Shown here piece by piece: positions 1 to 7,235 of a DNA stretch of 24,973 nt. Made by a program: the position numbers and the translations under genes. Origin of the DNA: a virus; IMG/VR virus record IMGVR_UViG_3300021519_000070, positions 1 to 24,973 of that record; one strand, written 5' to 3'. The notes beneath the pieces were generated by a model. That model saw only the letters and a list, made by a program, of their open reading frames with translations. It was not told where the DNA came from and searched no databases. The number at the start of each line of letters is the position of its first letter. Position 1 is the stretch's first letter.

Positions 1-22
1 GTGGGTGTGCCTCCGCGCGGGG

Positions 23-55
<33 letters not shown>

Positions 56-142
56 GGGGACCCGCGCTGCGCTGTGTCTGCATACGAAGGGTTCACGCAC
101 GAATTTTTTTATTTTTGTAAACGTATGTGTTAGGGTGGCAAC

Positions 143-577
143 ATGACCTACTACTCCCTGCCCTACGAGCCACGCCGGCTCGAAGCGACCGAGGCGCGGT
201 TGGAAGCGATATACGGCGCGGCCAAGCTGGGCTTGAAGGGTGACACGCTGGCAATCGCCGCTGGCATGTTGCCGGTCGAGTACCGCCGGCTACGCGAGTT
301 CGACCCCGCCGCCGAGTACGCCGAGATGAAGGGCCGCGCTGACAGCGAGATGGCCCTGTCCGCCGTGCTGCACACCGCAGCCGACGCTGGCGACGCCAAG
401 GCGGCGCTGGACATCCTCAAGCACACGCACGGCTGGGTAGCCAAGCAGGCGCTGGACATCAACGTCGACCAACGCATCAGCATCACGCAGGCGTTGGAGA
501 TGGCGCAGACGCGCGTGCTGGAGATCGTCGACACGACGTACACGGCGGTTGAAGACCAAACGAAGAAGGTAGCGTGA
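143..577 (+). CDS. Putative terminase small subunit
   Basis: 144-aa protein placed just upstream of the large terminase, where tailed phages normally encode the small subunit that recognises the packaging site and loads the motor. The N-terminal half (about residues 15-50) is helical and contains a helix-turn-helix-like stretch (LGLKGDTLAIAAGM), which suits DNA recognition. The central part includes LKHTHGWVAKQ, a motif I associate with phage small terminases, and the C-terminal third looks like an oligomerisation helix. AGGG at 132-135 lies about 7 bases before the ATG. GC-rich codon use matches the large terminase but differs from the two genes in between. The assignment rests on position, size and motif rather than a catalytic signature. 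Confidence 0.7.
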   Translation: MTYYSLPYEPRRLEATEARLEAIYGAAKLGLKGDTLAIAAGMLPVEYRRLREFDPAAEYAEMKGRADSEMALSAVLHTAADAGDAKAALDILKHTHGWVAKQALDINVDQRISITQALEMAQTRVLEIVDTTYTAVEDQTKKVA

Positions 578-578
578 T

Positions 579-992
579 ATGCCAGGCTTAAGTAAAGGGT
601 TCCCCGCCGGCGTTTACGGAATAGGCGTTAGAGATATGCTTTTTCCCGGAGAAGAAACGTATTTTAAGGCTAACCCTAACGTAGCGGGCATGGCAGCAGA
701 AGATAACAAGATTATTATGAACCCGTACAGCACGTTAAAAGATAACGAAAAACAAGCTGTGATGATGAACGAAGCGGCGCGGGTTCATATGCGGACTAAA
801 TTGATTGACCCGCCTAACTATGACTTGACGCCCGAGCAAACTACGGCGTTTAAGGACTATTCAAAAGATATTAATGATGTCAGGCAAACTATCGCCGCGC
901 GACTATTGTCGGGTGATCCGTCGGCGTTAAAATCTACCGCCGCGCAAGATGAATACGTTACTAAATTACGTCAATTTATGGGTGTGAAATGA
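579..992 (+). CDS. Conserved-looking phage protein of unknown function
   Basis: 137 aa, starting one base after the small terminase stop. I cannot assign a function. The sequence looks helical and soluble, with no signal peptide or membrane segment. A recognisable block runs from about residue 33 to 70 (NPNVAGMAAEDN, then NEAARVHMRTK), followed by LTPEQ near residue 84 and a helical C-terminus ending KLRQFMGVK. The gene is visibly AT-richer than the terminase genes around it, with many AAA, TTA and GTT codons, which points to a separate origin. Its C-terminal half weakly resembles that of the next full gene (LTPxQ, then K-x-x-S-x-D, then a final L-(R/K)-x-(F/Y)-M), so the two may be distant paralogues. 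Location between terminase subunits suggests late expression but does not define a role. Confidence 0.75.
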   Translation: MPGLSKGFPAGVYGIGVRDMLFPGEETYFKANPNVAGMAAEDNKIIMNPYSTLKDNEKQAVMMNEAARVHMRTKLIDPPNYDLTPEQTTAFKDYSKDINDVRQTIAARLLSGDPSALKSTAAQDEYVTKLRQFMGVK

Positions 993-1004
993 CGGAGATC
1001 ATCA

Positions 1005-1040
1005 GTGGCTAAGGCCAGCCTCAAGCGATGGAAGTGCTAG
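1005..1040 (+). other. 11-codon GTG micro-ORF, possible gene remnant
   Basis: A GTG start preceded by GGAG (994-997, seven-base spacer) opens MAKASLKRWKC and then a stop. It fills the gap between two genes of unknown function. The good ribosome-binding site and lysine-rich start suggest the beginning of a former gene cut off by the downstream AT-rich gene, or a small leader that couples translation to the ATG at 1044. At this length chance is a serious alternative. Confidence 0.2.
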
Positions 1041-1043
1041 TTA

Positions 1044-1625
1044 ATGCCGCAGATGAATAACTTAGCGCCGGCGCCGTTAAACGCGCTGGCACCCGTTACC
1101 GATAATAACCCTTATATTTCGTCGTTAATATCAAAGGCGGCTAAAGAATACCCCTTTATAACTCAACATAACCCGTATGTATTTATGGGCACCGACCCCA
1201 CACGCGACTATGCGGAAACTTGGCCTGCCGATGAAGAAGGCACGCCAGATAGGCCGCGCCCCAAAGAATTACCTGCGGGGCGTATTGGGGTACAGGTATT
1301 TAGGCCGACTGAGTTTGGCCCTAGTGATTTAGCCGCTGAATTTTTGCACATAGATCCTAAAGCAAATGAAACCCGCGCATCGTTGCGCGCGTCGCTTACA
1401 CCTGCACAAATAGAACAGCTAAAACACGCGTCACGCGATTACCAAAGTACGATAGACAGGGGTGAAAGCGAAGATAGAGCGGTCCAAAACGCTACCGATA
1501 GCGCGTTGCGAGGATACACCGTTGGTCAATGGCCGGCAGAAGCTAACGCGTCTATGGGGTATTCTCCGACGCAGCTTCAGCTGCTTGAAGATCTAAAACG
1601 GTACATGCGGACAGGTAAAAAATAA
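1044..1625 (+). CDS. Conserved-looking phage protein of unknown function
   Basis: 193 aa; its stop TAA overlaps the ATG of the large terminase (TAATG), so the two are probably translationally coupled. No catalytic motif is recognised and there is no membrane segment. The N-terminal 35 residues are Asn/Pro/Ala-rich. A central block contains YAETWPADEEG (about 56-66) and FLHIDPKANETRASL (about 105-119). The C-terminus is helical with LTPAQ, RGYTVGQWPAEAN and a final LKRYMRTGKK. Base composition is AT-richer than either terminase, like the 579-992 gene. GGAAG at 1030-1034 is a plausible ribosome-binding site. It may be a distant paralogue of the preceding gene. Whether it is a virion component or a packaging accessory cannot be told from sequence. 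Confidence 0.75.
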   Translation: MPQMNNLAPAPLNALAPVTDNNPYISSLISKAAKEYPFITQHNPYVFMGTDPTRDYAETWPADEEGTPDRPRPKELPAGRIGVQVFRPTEFGPSDLAAEFLHIDPKANETRASLRASLTPAQIEQLKHASRDYQSTIDRGESEDRAVQNATDSALRGYTVGQWPAEANASMGYSPTQLQLLEDLKRYMRTGKK

Positions 1626-3154
1626 TGCAGGAGCCACAATATAGTGCACAGGACGAGATGGCGCTTATGGCGCAACTGTGGACGCCGGCGCTTAAGGACG
1701 ACCCGCTGAAGTTCGTGTTGTACTCGTTCCCGTGGGGACAGAAGGGCACGCCGCTGGAGAATTTCCACGGCCCGCGCAAGTGGCAGCGCGAGGTACTGCA
1801 AGACCTGACCGACCACATCAAGCAGAACAACGGCAAGCTGGACTTCGACACGTTCAGGATGGCGACATCGTCGGGACGGGGTATTGGCAAGTCGGCGCTG
1901 GTCAGTTGGCTGGTCATCTGGATGCTATCGACCCGCATCGGGTCAACGACCATCGTGTCGGCCAACTCGGAAGCGCAGCTACGGTCGGTGACATGGGCCG
2001 AGATAACCAAGTGGCTGTCTATGAGCTTGCAAAGCCACTGGTTCGAGGTGTCGGCTACCCGCGTCATGCCGGCCAAGTGGCTGACCGAGCTAGTCGAGCG
2101 GGACTTGAAGATGGGCACCCGCTACTGGGGCGTCGAGGGGCGGCTGTGGTCAGCGGAGAACCCAGACGCCTACGCCGGCGTGCACAACTTCGCGGGTGTG
2201 CTGCTCGTATTTGACGAAGCCAGCGGTATCGACGACAGCATCTGGTCCGTTGCCGCCGGTTTCTTCACTGAAAACACGCCCAACCGCTTTTGGTTGGCGT
2301 TTTCCAACCCACGGCGCAACACCGGGTACTTCTACGAGACGTTTAACGCCAAGCGGGAGTTTTGGCGCAACAAGTCGGTGGACGCCCGCACGGTCGAAGG
2401 CACGGACAAGGCCGTCTACCAGCAGATCATCGACGAATACGGCCCCGACAGCAGCCAGGCGCACGTCGAGGTGTACGGGATGTTCCCGAACGCCAGCGAC
2501 GACCAGTTCATAAGCGTCAGCGCCGTGAGCGACGCCATGAACCGGATCAAGCAGAAAGATCCGACCGCCCCGCTGATCGTAGGGGTGGACCCGGCCCGGT
2601 TTGGGGCGGACAGCACGGTCATCGTCGTGCGCCAAGGACGCGACATCGTCGAGATCCGCCGCTACAAGGGCGACGATACGATGGAAACGGTCGGTCGGGT
2701 GATCGACATCATTGAGGAATACAAGCCGGCGATGGTCGTCATCGACGAAGGCGGGCTGGGTGCCGGCGTCGTGGACCGGCTGAAGGAGCAGAAGTACAAG
2801 ATCAGGGGCGTGAACTTCGCCAACAAGGCGAAAAACCCGATGATGTGGGGCAACAAGCGCGCTGAGATGTGGGGCGACATGCGCGAATGGCTCAAGACGG
2901 CGGCGATACCCAACGACAAGTACCTCAAGTCGGACCTCATCAGCCCGCTGATGAAGCCCGACAGCAAGGGGGCGATATTCTTGGAAAGCAAGAAGGATAT
3001 GAAGTCTCGTGGGCTGGCGTCACCCGACGCCGCTGACGCCATAGCCGTGACGTTCGCGTTCCCGGTAGCGCACCGGGAAGCCCGCGCGATTGACGCAAGA
3101 ACGCGCACAGCGTACTCTCGCGGCGCAACCTCTGGCTCCTGGATGGGATCTTAA
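1625..3154 (+). CDS. terL: Terminase large subunit (packaging ATPase/nuclease)
   Basis: 509 aa, a normal length for a large terminase. It powers DNA translocation into the prohead through the portal and cuts the concatemer. The ATPase domain carries a Walker A motif SGRGIGKS (residues 83-90) and a Walker B strand with catalytic Glu, LLVFDE (about 193-198). A coupling-type motif SNPRRNTGYF follows at about 227-236. The C-terminal RNase H-like nuclease domain has the expected acidic residues: Asp322 in GVDPARFGADS, Asp374 in VVIDEGG, and Asp468/Asp471 in SPDAADAIA. The ATG overlaps the previous stop in TAATG. Neighbours are a putative small subunit upstream and the portal downstream, as in P22-like phages. 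Packaging mode (headful or cos) cannot be decided from this window. Confidence 0.96.
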   Translation: MQEPQYSAQDEMALMAQLWTPALKDDPLKFVLYSFPWGQKGTPLENFHGPRKWQREVLQDLTDHIKQNNGKLDFDTFRMATSSGRGIGKSALVSWLVIWMLSTRIGSTTIVSANSEAQLRSVTWAEITKWLSMSLQSHWFEVSATRVMPAKWLTELVERDLKMGTRYWGVEGRLWSAENPDAYAGVHNFAGVLLVFDEASGIDDSIWSVAAGFFTENTPNRFWLAFSNPRRNTGYFYETFNAKREFWRNKSVDARTVEGTDKAVYQQIIDEYGPDSSQAHVEVYGMFPNASDDQFISVSAVSDAMNRIKQKDPTAPLIVGVDPARFGADSTVIVVRQGRDIVEIRRYKGDDTMETVGRVIDIIEEYKPAMVVIDEGGLGAGVVDRLKEQKYKIRGVNFANKAKNPMMWGNKRAEMWGDMREWLKTAAIPNDKYLKSDLISPLMKPDSKGAIFLESKKDMKSRGLASPDAADAIAVTFAFPVAHREARAIDARTRTAYSRGATSGSWMGS

Positions 3155-3157
3155 CCA

Positions 3158-3574
3158 ATGGCTAACTCGAAGTCTATCGGGATCGCGTATCTCGACCAAG
3201 ACATTATTGGCGCGCAATACGTCTATTCCGACAGCGAAATTGGTTATACCGCCGCTGCTCAAGGCACGGTGACGCAAGCCACTAGCAAGTCAACCGGCGT
3301 CACGCTGAACAAGCCCGCTGGCCGCATCACCATGAACAACGCGGCTCTGGCCGGCGGCGCGGCTGCGTCGTTCACGCTGACCAACAGCTTCATCAGCTCC
3401 AACGACGTTTTGGTTTTGGCTATTTCGGGTAACTCGGTAGCCGACCCCATCACGTACACCGCGTATACCAGCGCCCTAGCGGCTGGTACGGTGGTTATCA
3501 ACCTACGCAACCTGACGCTTACGTCGCAATCCGAAGCGGTGATCATCAATTTTGCCCTTATCCATTGCCAATAG
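3158..3574 (+). CDS. Putative small beta-rich virion protein
   Basis: 138 aa with alternating Thr/Ser/Ala/Val typical of small phage beta-sandwich structural proteins. The C-terminal 100 residues include NKPAGRITMNNAALAGG (about 49-65), an FTLTNSFISSNDV segment, and an ending with LTSQSEAVIINFAL. I recognise this pattern from uncharacterised phage virion proteins but cannot name a family. There is no signal peptide, membrane segment or catalytic motif. The gene begins three bases after the large terminase stop; no strong Shine-Dalgarno is visible, so coupling to terminase translation is likely. Position before the portal suggests a head-associated or decoration protein; this is inference. Confidence 0.7.
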   Translation: MANSKSIGIAYLDQDIIGAQYVYSDSEIGYTAAAQGTVTQATSKSTGVTLNKPAGRITMNNAALAGGAAASFTLTNSFISSNDVLVLAISGNSVADPITYTAYTSALAAGTVVINLRNLTLTSQSEAVIINFALIHCQ

Positions 3575-3576
3575 CT

Positions 3577-3711
3577 ATGCCGTTGAAAAAGTCTGCCGGT
3601 AAACCGGCTTTCCGTTCTAACGTCAAAGCCGAGATAATGGCTGGAAAACCTGTAAAACAAGCCGTGGCAATCGCGTATTCCGTAAAGCGCGCCGCGAAAG
3701 GCAAAAAGTAG
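3577..3711 (+). CDS. 44-aa basic phage protein of unknown function
   Basis: A complete short reading frame (ATG to TAG) fills the space between the beta-rich gene and the portal, starting two bases after one stop and ending four bases before the portal ATG. The product is very basic: it begins MPLKKSAGKP, has a central helix KAEIMAGKPVKQAVAIAYSV, and ends RAAKGKK. A Lys-rich short start followed by an AGKPxKQAVAIA helix recurs, in my recollection, in many phage structural clusters, usually without assigned function. Positive charge and small size would suit nucleic-acid binding or packing against a virion protein, but that is speculation. The tight fit between neighbours and codon use like theirs support a real gene. 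Confidence 0.75.
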   Translation: MPLKKSAGKPAFRSNVKAEIMAGKPVKQAVAIAYSVKRAAKGKK

Positions 3712-3715
3712 CCCT

Positions 3716-5980
3716 ATGGACCCTACAGGTATTATTGCGGCGGCTAAGGTTGCTAACGTCGGAGGCCCGACCCCTGACAAGGACCGCAATGATACCTTAG
3801 CCACCATGCGTGGCCGGTTTACTATGGCTATGTCGGCTTACAGCGACAGCCGCGAGGATGAGTTGGACGACCTGCGGTTCATGGCAGGCTCGCCTGACAA
3901 TCAGTGGCAGTGGCCGGCGGACGTGTTGGCGACGCGCGGCTCGATCCAGGGCCAGACGATCAACGCGCGTCCGTGCCTGACGATCAACAAGCTGCCGCAG
4001 CACGTCCGCCAGGTAACTAACGAGCAGCGGCAGAACCGGCCATCGGGCAAGGTCATCCCCGCCGACGACGACGGCGACGTCGAGGTCGCCGAGATCTTCG
4101 ACGGTATCGTGCGCCATATCGAGTACATTTCGGACGCCGACGTGGCCTATGACACGGCCTGCGACAACCAAGTGACCTACGGCGAAGGTTACATCCGCAT
4201 CCTGACCGAATATTGCAGCGAAGATAGCTTCGATCAGGAGCTAAAGATCGGTCGCATACGCAACTCGTTTAGCGTTTACATGGACCCGACGATCCAAGAC
4301 CCTACAGGGGCTGACGCCCAGTGGTGTTTCATCACCGAAGACATCAACAAGGCCGATTATTCCCGGATGTTCCCCGACGCCGCGCCGGTCAGTTCTATGC
4401 TGGCGCAAGGCGTGGGTGACCAGTCGCTAAGCCAGTGGCTGTCCGAAGATACGGTCAGAATTGCCGAATATTTCTATATCGACCATGAAAACGTGACTTT
4501 GAACCTGTATCCGGGCAATGTTACGGCGTTTGTCAACACCCCGCAGGACAAGCAATTAAAGGCCCAATACGGCGGAAAACCGCTGAAAAGCCGCGTTGTA
4601 GACCGTAAAAAGGTCATGTGGATCAAAACTAACGGCTACGAAGTCATCCAAGAGCGTGAATGGGCCGGCCAATGGATACCCGTCATCCGCGTGGTCGGAA
4701 ATGAGTTCGAAGTGGACGGCCAACTGCACGTTTCCGGCCTTGTGCGTAACGCCAAGGACGCGCAGCGCATGTACAACTACTGGGTCAGCCAAGAAGCCGA
4801 AATGCTGGCGTTGGCTCCCAAAGCGCCCTTCATCGGCTACGGCGGGCAGTTTGAAGGCTACGAAAACCAGTGGAAGACCGCCAACACGACCAACTGGCCG
4901 TACCTGGAGGTCAACGCCGACGTCACAGACGGCGCTGGAGCCACCCTGCCACTCCCACAGCGGGCGCAGCCTCCGATGGCGTCCAGCGGCTTGCTACAGG
5001 CCAAGGCGGGCGCGTCTGACGACATCAAATCGACCACCGGCCAGTACGACGCCAGTCTAGGCGCGCGAAGCAACGAGCGGTCGGGCAAAGCGATCCTCGC
5101 CCGCGAGAAGCAGGGCGACACCGGCACCTACCATTACGTTGATAACCTAGCCCGTGCGATCCGCCACGTCACCCGGCAACTGGTGGACATCATACCCAAG
5201 ATCTACGACACCGAGCGGGTGGCGCGCATCGTCGGGATCGACGGCGAAGTCGGCATGGTGAAGATCAACCCGTCGCAACAAGAGCCGGTCAAGAAGATCA
5301 TCGACCAAGACGGCAACGTGATCGAGAAGATTTACAATCCGTCTGTCGGCACCTACGACGTCATGGTCACGACTGGCCCCGGCTATATGACCAAGCGCCA
5401 AGAAGCCCTAGACGCTATGGGCAACATCCTCCAGACCAACCCGCAACTGTGGCAAGTGGCCGGCGACTTGTTCGTGAAAAACATGGATTGGCCCGGCGCG
5501 CAGGAAATGGCGGCACGGTTCAAGAAGATCATCGACCCGCGCGTGCTGGCGGACGACGACAAGTCGCCTGAGCTACAGCAGGCCGAGAAGATGAACCAGG
5601 CCATGCATCAGGAGCTAGAGCAGGTCACTGGGATGTTGAAAAACGTCGAGAAGTCGATGGAAGCGCAAACGCTTAAGGTCAAGGTGTTTGAAGCCGACAT
5701 TAAGGCGTTCGATGCGGAAACCAAGCGTATAGCCATCGTTCAAGCGTCCATGAACCCGGAACAGATCCAAGACATTGTCATGGGCACGATCCACGGCATG
5801 ATGACGTCTGGCGACTTGGTCATGCCGTCCGACGACCGTGGGGCTATGGGTGCCGGCGATGCCATGCCAGAGCAACCGCCAGAGCAACCGCCAGAGCAAC
5901 CGCCAGAGCAACCGCCAGAGCAACCGCCCGAGCCGCCGCCAGAGCAACCGCAAATGCCTGACATGGGGCAACCGCAATGA
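3716..5980 (+). CDS. Portal protein, P22 gp1 type
   Basis: 754 aa, close to P22 portal length (about 725). The portal is the dodecameric ring at one capsid vertex that docks the terminase, passes DNA, and then binds the gp4-like tail accessory protein. Supporting stretches include the N-terminal DDLRFMAGSPDNQWQWP (about 51-67), RPCLTINKLPQHVRQVTNEQ (about 86-105), and a central GARSNERSGKAIL region (about 450-462), all with the character of P22-like portals. Residues from about 630 to 690 form a helical, coiled-coil-like region matching the barrel of long portals. The C-terminus ends in a Pro/Glu/Gln repeat (listed separately) and probably lies disordered inside the capsid. The downstream gene overlaps its stop in ATGA. 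Confidence 0.93.
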   Translation: MDPTGIIAAAKVANVGGPTPDKDRNDTLATMRGRFTMAMSAYSDSREDELDDLRFMAGSPDNQWQWPADVLATRGSIQGQTINARPCLTINKLPQHVRQVTNEQRQNRPSGKVIPADDDGDVEVAEIFDGIVRHIEYISDADVAYDTACDNQVTYGEGYIRILTEYCSEDSFDQELKIGRIRNSFSVYMDPTIQDPTGADAQWCFITEDINKADYSRMFPDAAPVSSMLAQGVGDQSLSQWLSEDTVRIAEYFYIDHENVTLNLYPGNVTAFVNTPQDKQLKAQYGGKPLKSRVVDRKKVMWIKTNGYEVIQEREWAGQWIPVIRVVGNEFEVDGQLHVSGLVRNAKDAQRMYNYWVSQEAEMLALAPKAPFIGYGGQFEGYENQWKTANTTNWPYLEVNADVTDGAGATLPLPQRAQPPMASSGLLQAKAGASDDIKSTTGQYDASLGARSNERSGKAILAREKQGDTGTYHYVDNLARAIRHVTRQLVDIIPKIYDTERVARIVGIDGEVGMVKINPSQQEPVKKIIDQDGNVIEKIYNPSVGTYDVMVTTGPGYMTKRQEALDAMGNILQTNPQLWQVAGDLFVKNMDWPGAQEMAARFKKIIDPRVLADDDKSPELQQAEKMNQAMHQELEQVTGMLKNVEKSMEAQTLKVKVFEADIKAFDAETKRIAIVQASMNPEQIQDIVMGTIHGMMTSGDLVMPSDDRGAMGAGDAMPEQPPEQPPEQPPEQPPEQPPEPPPEQPQMPDMGQPQ
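5867..5950 (+). repeat. 12-bp tandem repeat encoding PEQP units at portal C-terminus
   Basis: Seven consecutive 12-base units based on CCAGAGCAACCG, each encoding Pro-Glu-Gln-Pro. Units 1-5 and 7 are identical and unit 6 (5927-5938) differs at three bases (Glu-Pro-Pro). Because the unit is a multiple of three, copy-number change would keep the frame. Near-perfect identity at the DNA level points to recent expansion by slippage rather than selection on the protein alone. Confidence 0.97.
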
Positions 5981-6339
5981 AAGCCGCCGACTTCATAGGT
6001 ATGTTGTTCTTGGCGCGCGACGTAACGCACTCGGTCCACCTGAACACCCGCAGCTACGCCAAACACAAGGCGTTGCAGAAGTTCTACGAGAATATCGTGG
6101 ATCTAGCTGATGGGTTTGCGGAAGCCTACCAAGGCCGCAACGGACTTATTGGCCCGATAACTTTGATGTCGGCCAAGAAAACCACCAACGTTGTAGAGTT
6201 TTTGGAAGGCCAACTTGTTGACATTGAAGAAGGCCGCTACGAAGTGGCCCCCAAGACCGACACCCCGTTGAATAACCTCATTGACGGTATTGTTGAGCAG
6301 TATCTCAGCGCGCTTTATAAACTTAAATTTTTGTCATAA
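5977..6339 (+). CDS. Helical phage protein with Dps-like ferroxidase residue spacing
   Basis: 120 aa, started within the portal stop (ATGA). It resembles a family of uncharacterised phage proteins that I recall as DUF5856; that name is from memory. The N-terminal region is two helices containing VTHSVHLNTRSYAKHKAL and VDLADGFAEAYQG. His18, His30, Asp45 and Glu49 are separated by 12, 15 and 4 residues, the same steps as His51, His63, Asp78 and Glu82 of E. coli Dps, whose di-iron ferroxidase site sits between subunits. The DxxAE element is also shared. The chain is shorter than Dps (about 167 aa), so a complete four-helix bundle is not assured. The E. coli Dps Asp67 equivalent is Gln34 here. 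A ferritin-like fold is inference; the function in phages is unknown. Codon use matches the portal. Confidence 0.8.
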   Translation: MKAADFIGMLFLARDVTHSVHLNTRSYAKHKALQKFYENIVDLADGFAEAYQGRNGLIGPITLMSAKKTTNVVEFLEGQLVDIEEGRYEVAPKTDTPLNNLIDGIVEQYLSALYKLKFLS

Positions 6340-6348
6340 GGCAGCGCA

Positions 6349-6762
6349 ATGGCATCAACATACGTCAAATATACCGCCGCCATAGAGCCAATGCTTGAAG
6401 GCATGAACGCCGGCACCGATAGCTGGAAAGTCGCCCTAGCGGCTACCGTCAACATTGCGGACACCACCTTCACCGCCGGCACAACCGATCTGGCTACGGC
6501 CAACGGCTACATCGCCGGCGGCAACGCGGCGACCATAACGACGGCAACGCAGACAGCCGGCACCTATAAGCTAGTCCTAACCAGCCCTACGGCTTGGACG
6601 GCAACCGGCGCCGGCTTTACGTTCCGTTATGCGATCCTGTGGGACACCACCACAAGCACCCCGGTCGCATATTGGGATTATGGGGCCAGCCAAGCCGTTG
6701 CCACCGGTGAAACGGTTACGGTAACTCTTGACGCTACCAACGGCGTTTTCCAAGCCACTTAA
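6349..6762 (+). CDS. Putative beta-rich virion protein
   Basis: 137 aa rich in Thr, Ala, Gly and aromatic residues, typical of small phage head or tail beta proteins. The N-terminal 20 residues (STYVKYTAAIEPMLEGMNAG) look helical, then come a WKVALAATVN strand and a C-terminal block with FRYAILWDTTTSTPVAYWDY (about 92-111) and VTVTLDATNGVFQ. This is a pattern I associate with uncharacterised phage structural proteins. An AAGG sequence precedes the ATG by about eight bases. It lies among other beta-rich genes between portal and scaffold, so a virion role is likely, but the exact place (decoration, tail accessory) cannot be set. Confidence 0.65.
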   Translation: MASTYVKYTAAIEPMLEGMNAGTDSWKVALAATVNIADTTFTAGTTDLATANGYIAGGNAATITTATQTAGTYKLVLTSPTAWTATGAGFTFRYAILWDTTTSTPVAYWDYGASQAVATGETVTVTLDATNGVFQAT

Positions 6763-6772
6763 AAGGTTAATT

Positions 6773-6814
6773 ATGAGCGGCACTCAGAAACAGCTTAGGA
6801 ACGCAAATGGCTGA
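6773..6814 (+). CDS. 13-codon micro-ORF overlapping the next gene's start
   Basis: ATG preceded by AAAGG opens MSGTQKQLRNANG and stops at 6812-6814, eight bases inside the gene that starts at 6807. The arrangement would let terminating ribosomes restart at 6807, which also has its own AGGA at 6797-6800. It may be a small coupling leader filling an otherwise empty 44-base gap. At 13 codons it could equally be chance, and I have no homologue in mind. Confidence 0.25.
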   Translation: MSGTQKQLRNANG

Positions 6815-7235
6815 CAACATCGTCTTACCCGGCACCGGAAGTAGTGTTGCCACCGACGACATCGGCGGCAATCAGTTCCAGCGCATGAAGCTGACGCTGG
6901 GGGCTGACGGCGTCAATGACGGTGACGTTTCATCTGCCAATCCAATGCCTGCAACGGTAACCAATGTAACCGGCGAATTGATTGAAGCTATTGAAGCTCT
7001 CCGCATGACGGTTGGCTCTCTCTCTCGAACAATCGGCATGAGCATCCCAGATTTGATTGGTCGCCAACGAGTTGTTGTTGATGCCATTACAGCCGGTTTA
7101 ACCCTGGCCGCTGTAACTACCGTTACAACTTTAACTAACCAAACCCAAATAGGTGGTTTTATTGCTGCCGATCAAATCCCCGCTTTTATGCACATGAGCG
7201 CCGATAGTTTGCGCCGAAACATTGTGGTGACGTAA
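6807..7235 (+). CDS. Putative virion structural protein
   Basis: 142 aa. The N-terminus is a recognisable phage module: MADNIVLPGTGSSVATDDIG, then QRMKLTLGADGVNDGDVSS ending near residue 45, a sequence type found at the start of many uncharacterised phage head and tail proteins. The middle (about 50-95) is helical, with ELIEAIEALRMTVGSLSRT as a likely coiled coil; the C-terminal part is Thr/Val-rich. There is no catalytic or membrane motif. Its stop directly abuts the ATG of the beta-propeller gene at 7236, so the two are probably made together and may interact. Specific role unknown. Confidence 0.7.
   Translation: MADNIVLPGTGSSVATDDIGGNQFQRMKLTLGADGVNDGDVSSANPMPATVTNVTGELIEAIEALRMTVGSLSRTIGMSIPDLIGRQRVVVDAITAGLTLAAVTTVTTLTNQTQIGGFIAADQIPAFMHMSADSLRRNIVVT

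Noticed and set aside
81-127. CATACG / CGTATG inverted repeat upstream of the small terminase
   Set aside because: Only six bases, far apart, no extension of pairing; not distinguishable from chance.
1552-2118. Minus-strand frame opposite the start of the large terminase
   Set aside because: Cys/Ser-rich composition typical of an antisense frame; overlaps the Walker A coding region of a clear terminase.
5867-5950. Possible CRISPR-like direct repeats
   Set aside because: The 12-bp units are contiguous, coding and without spacers, so they are a tandem protein repeat.
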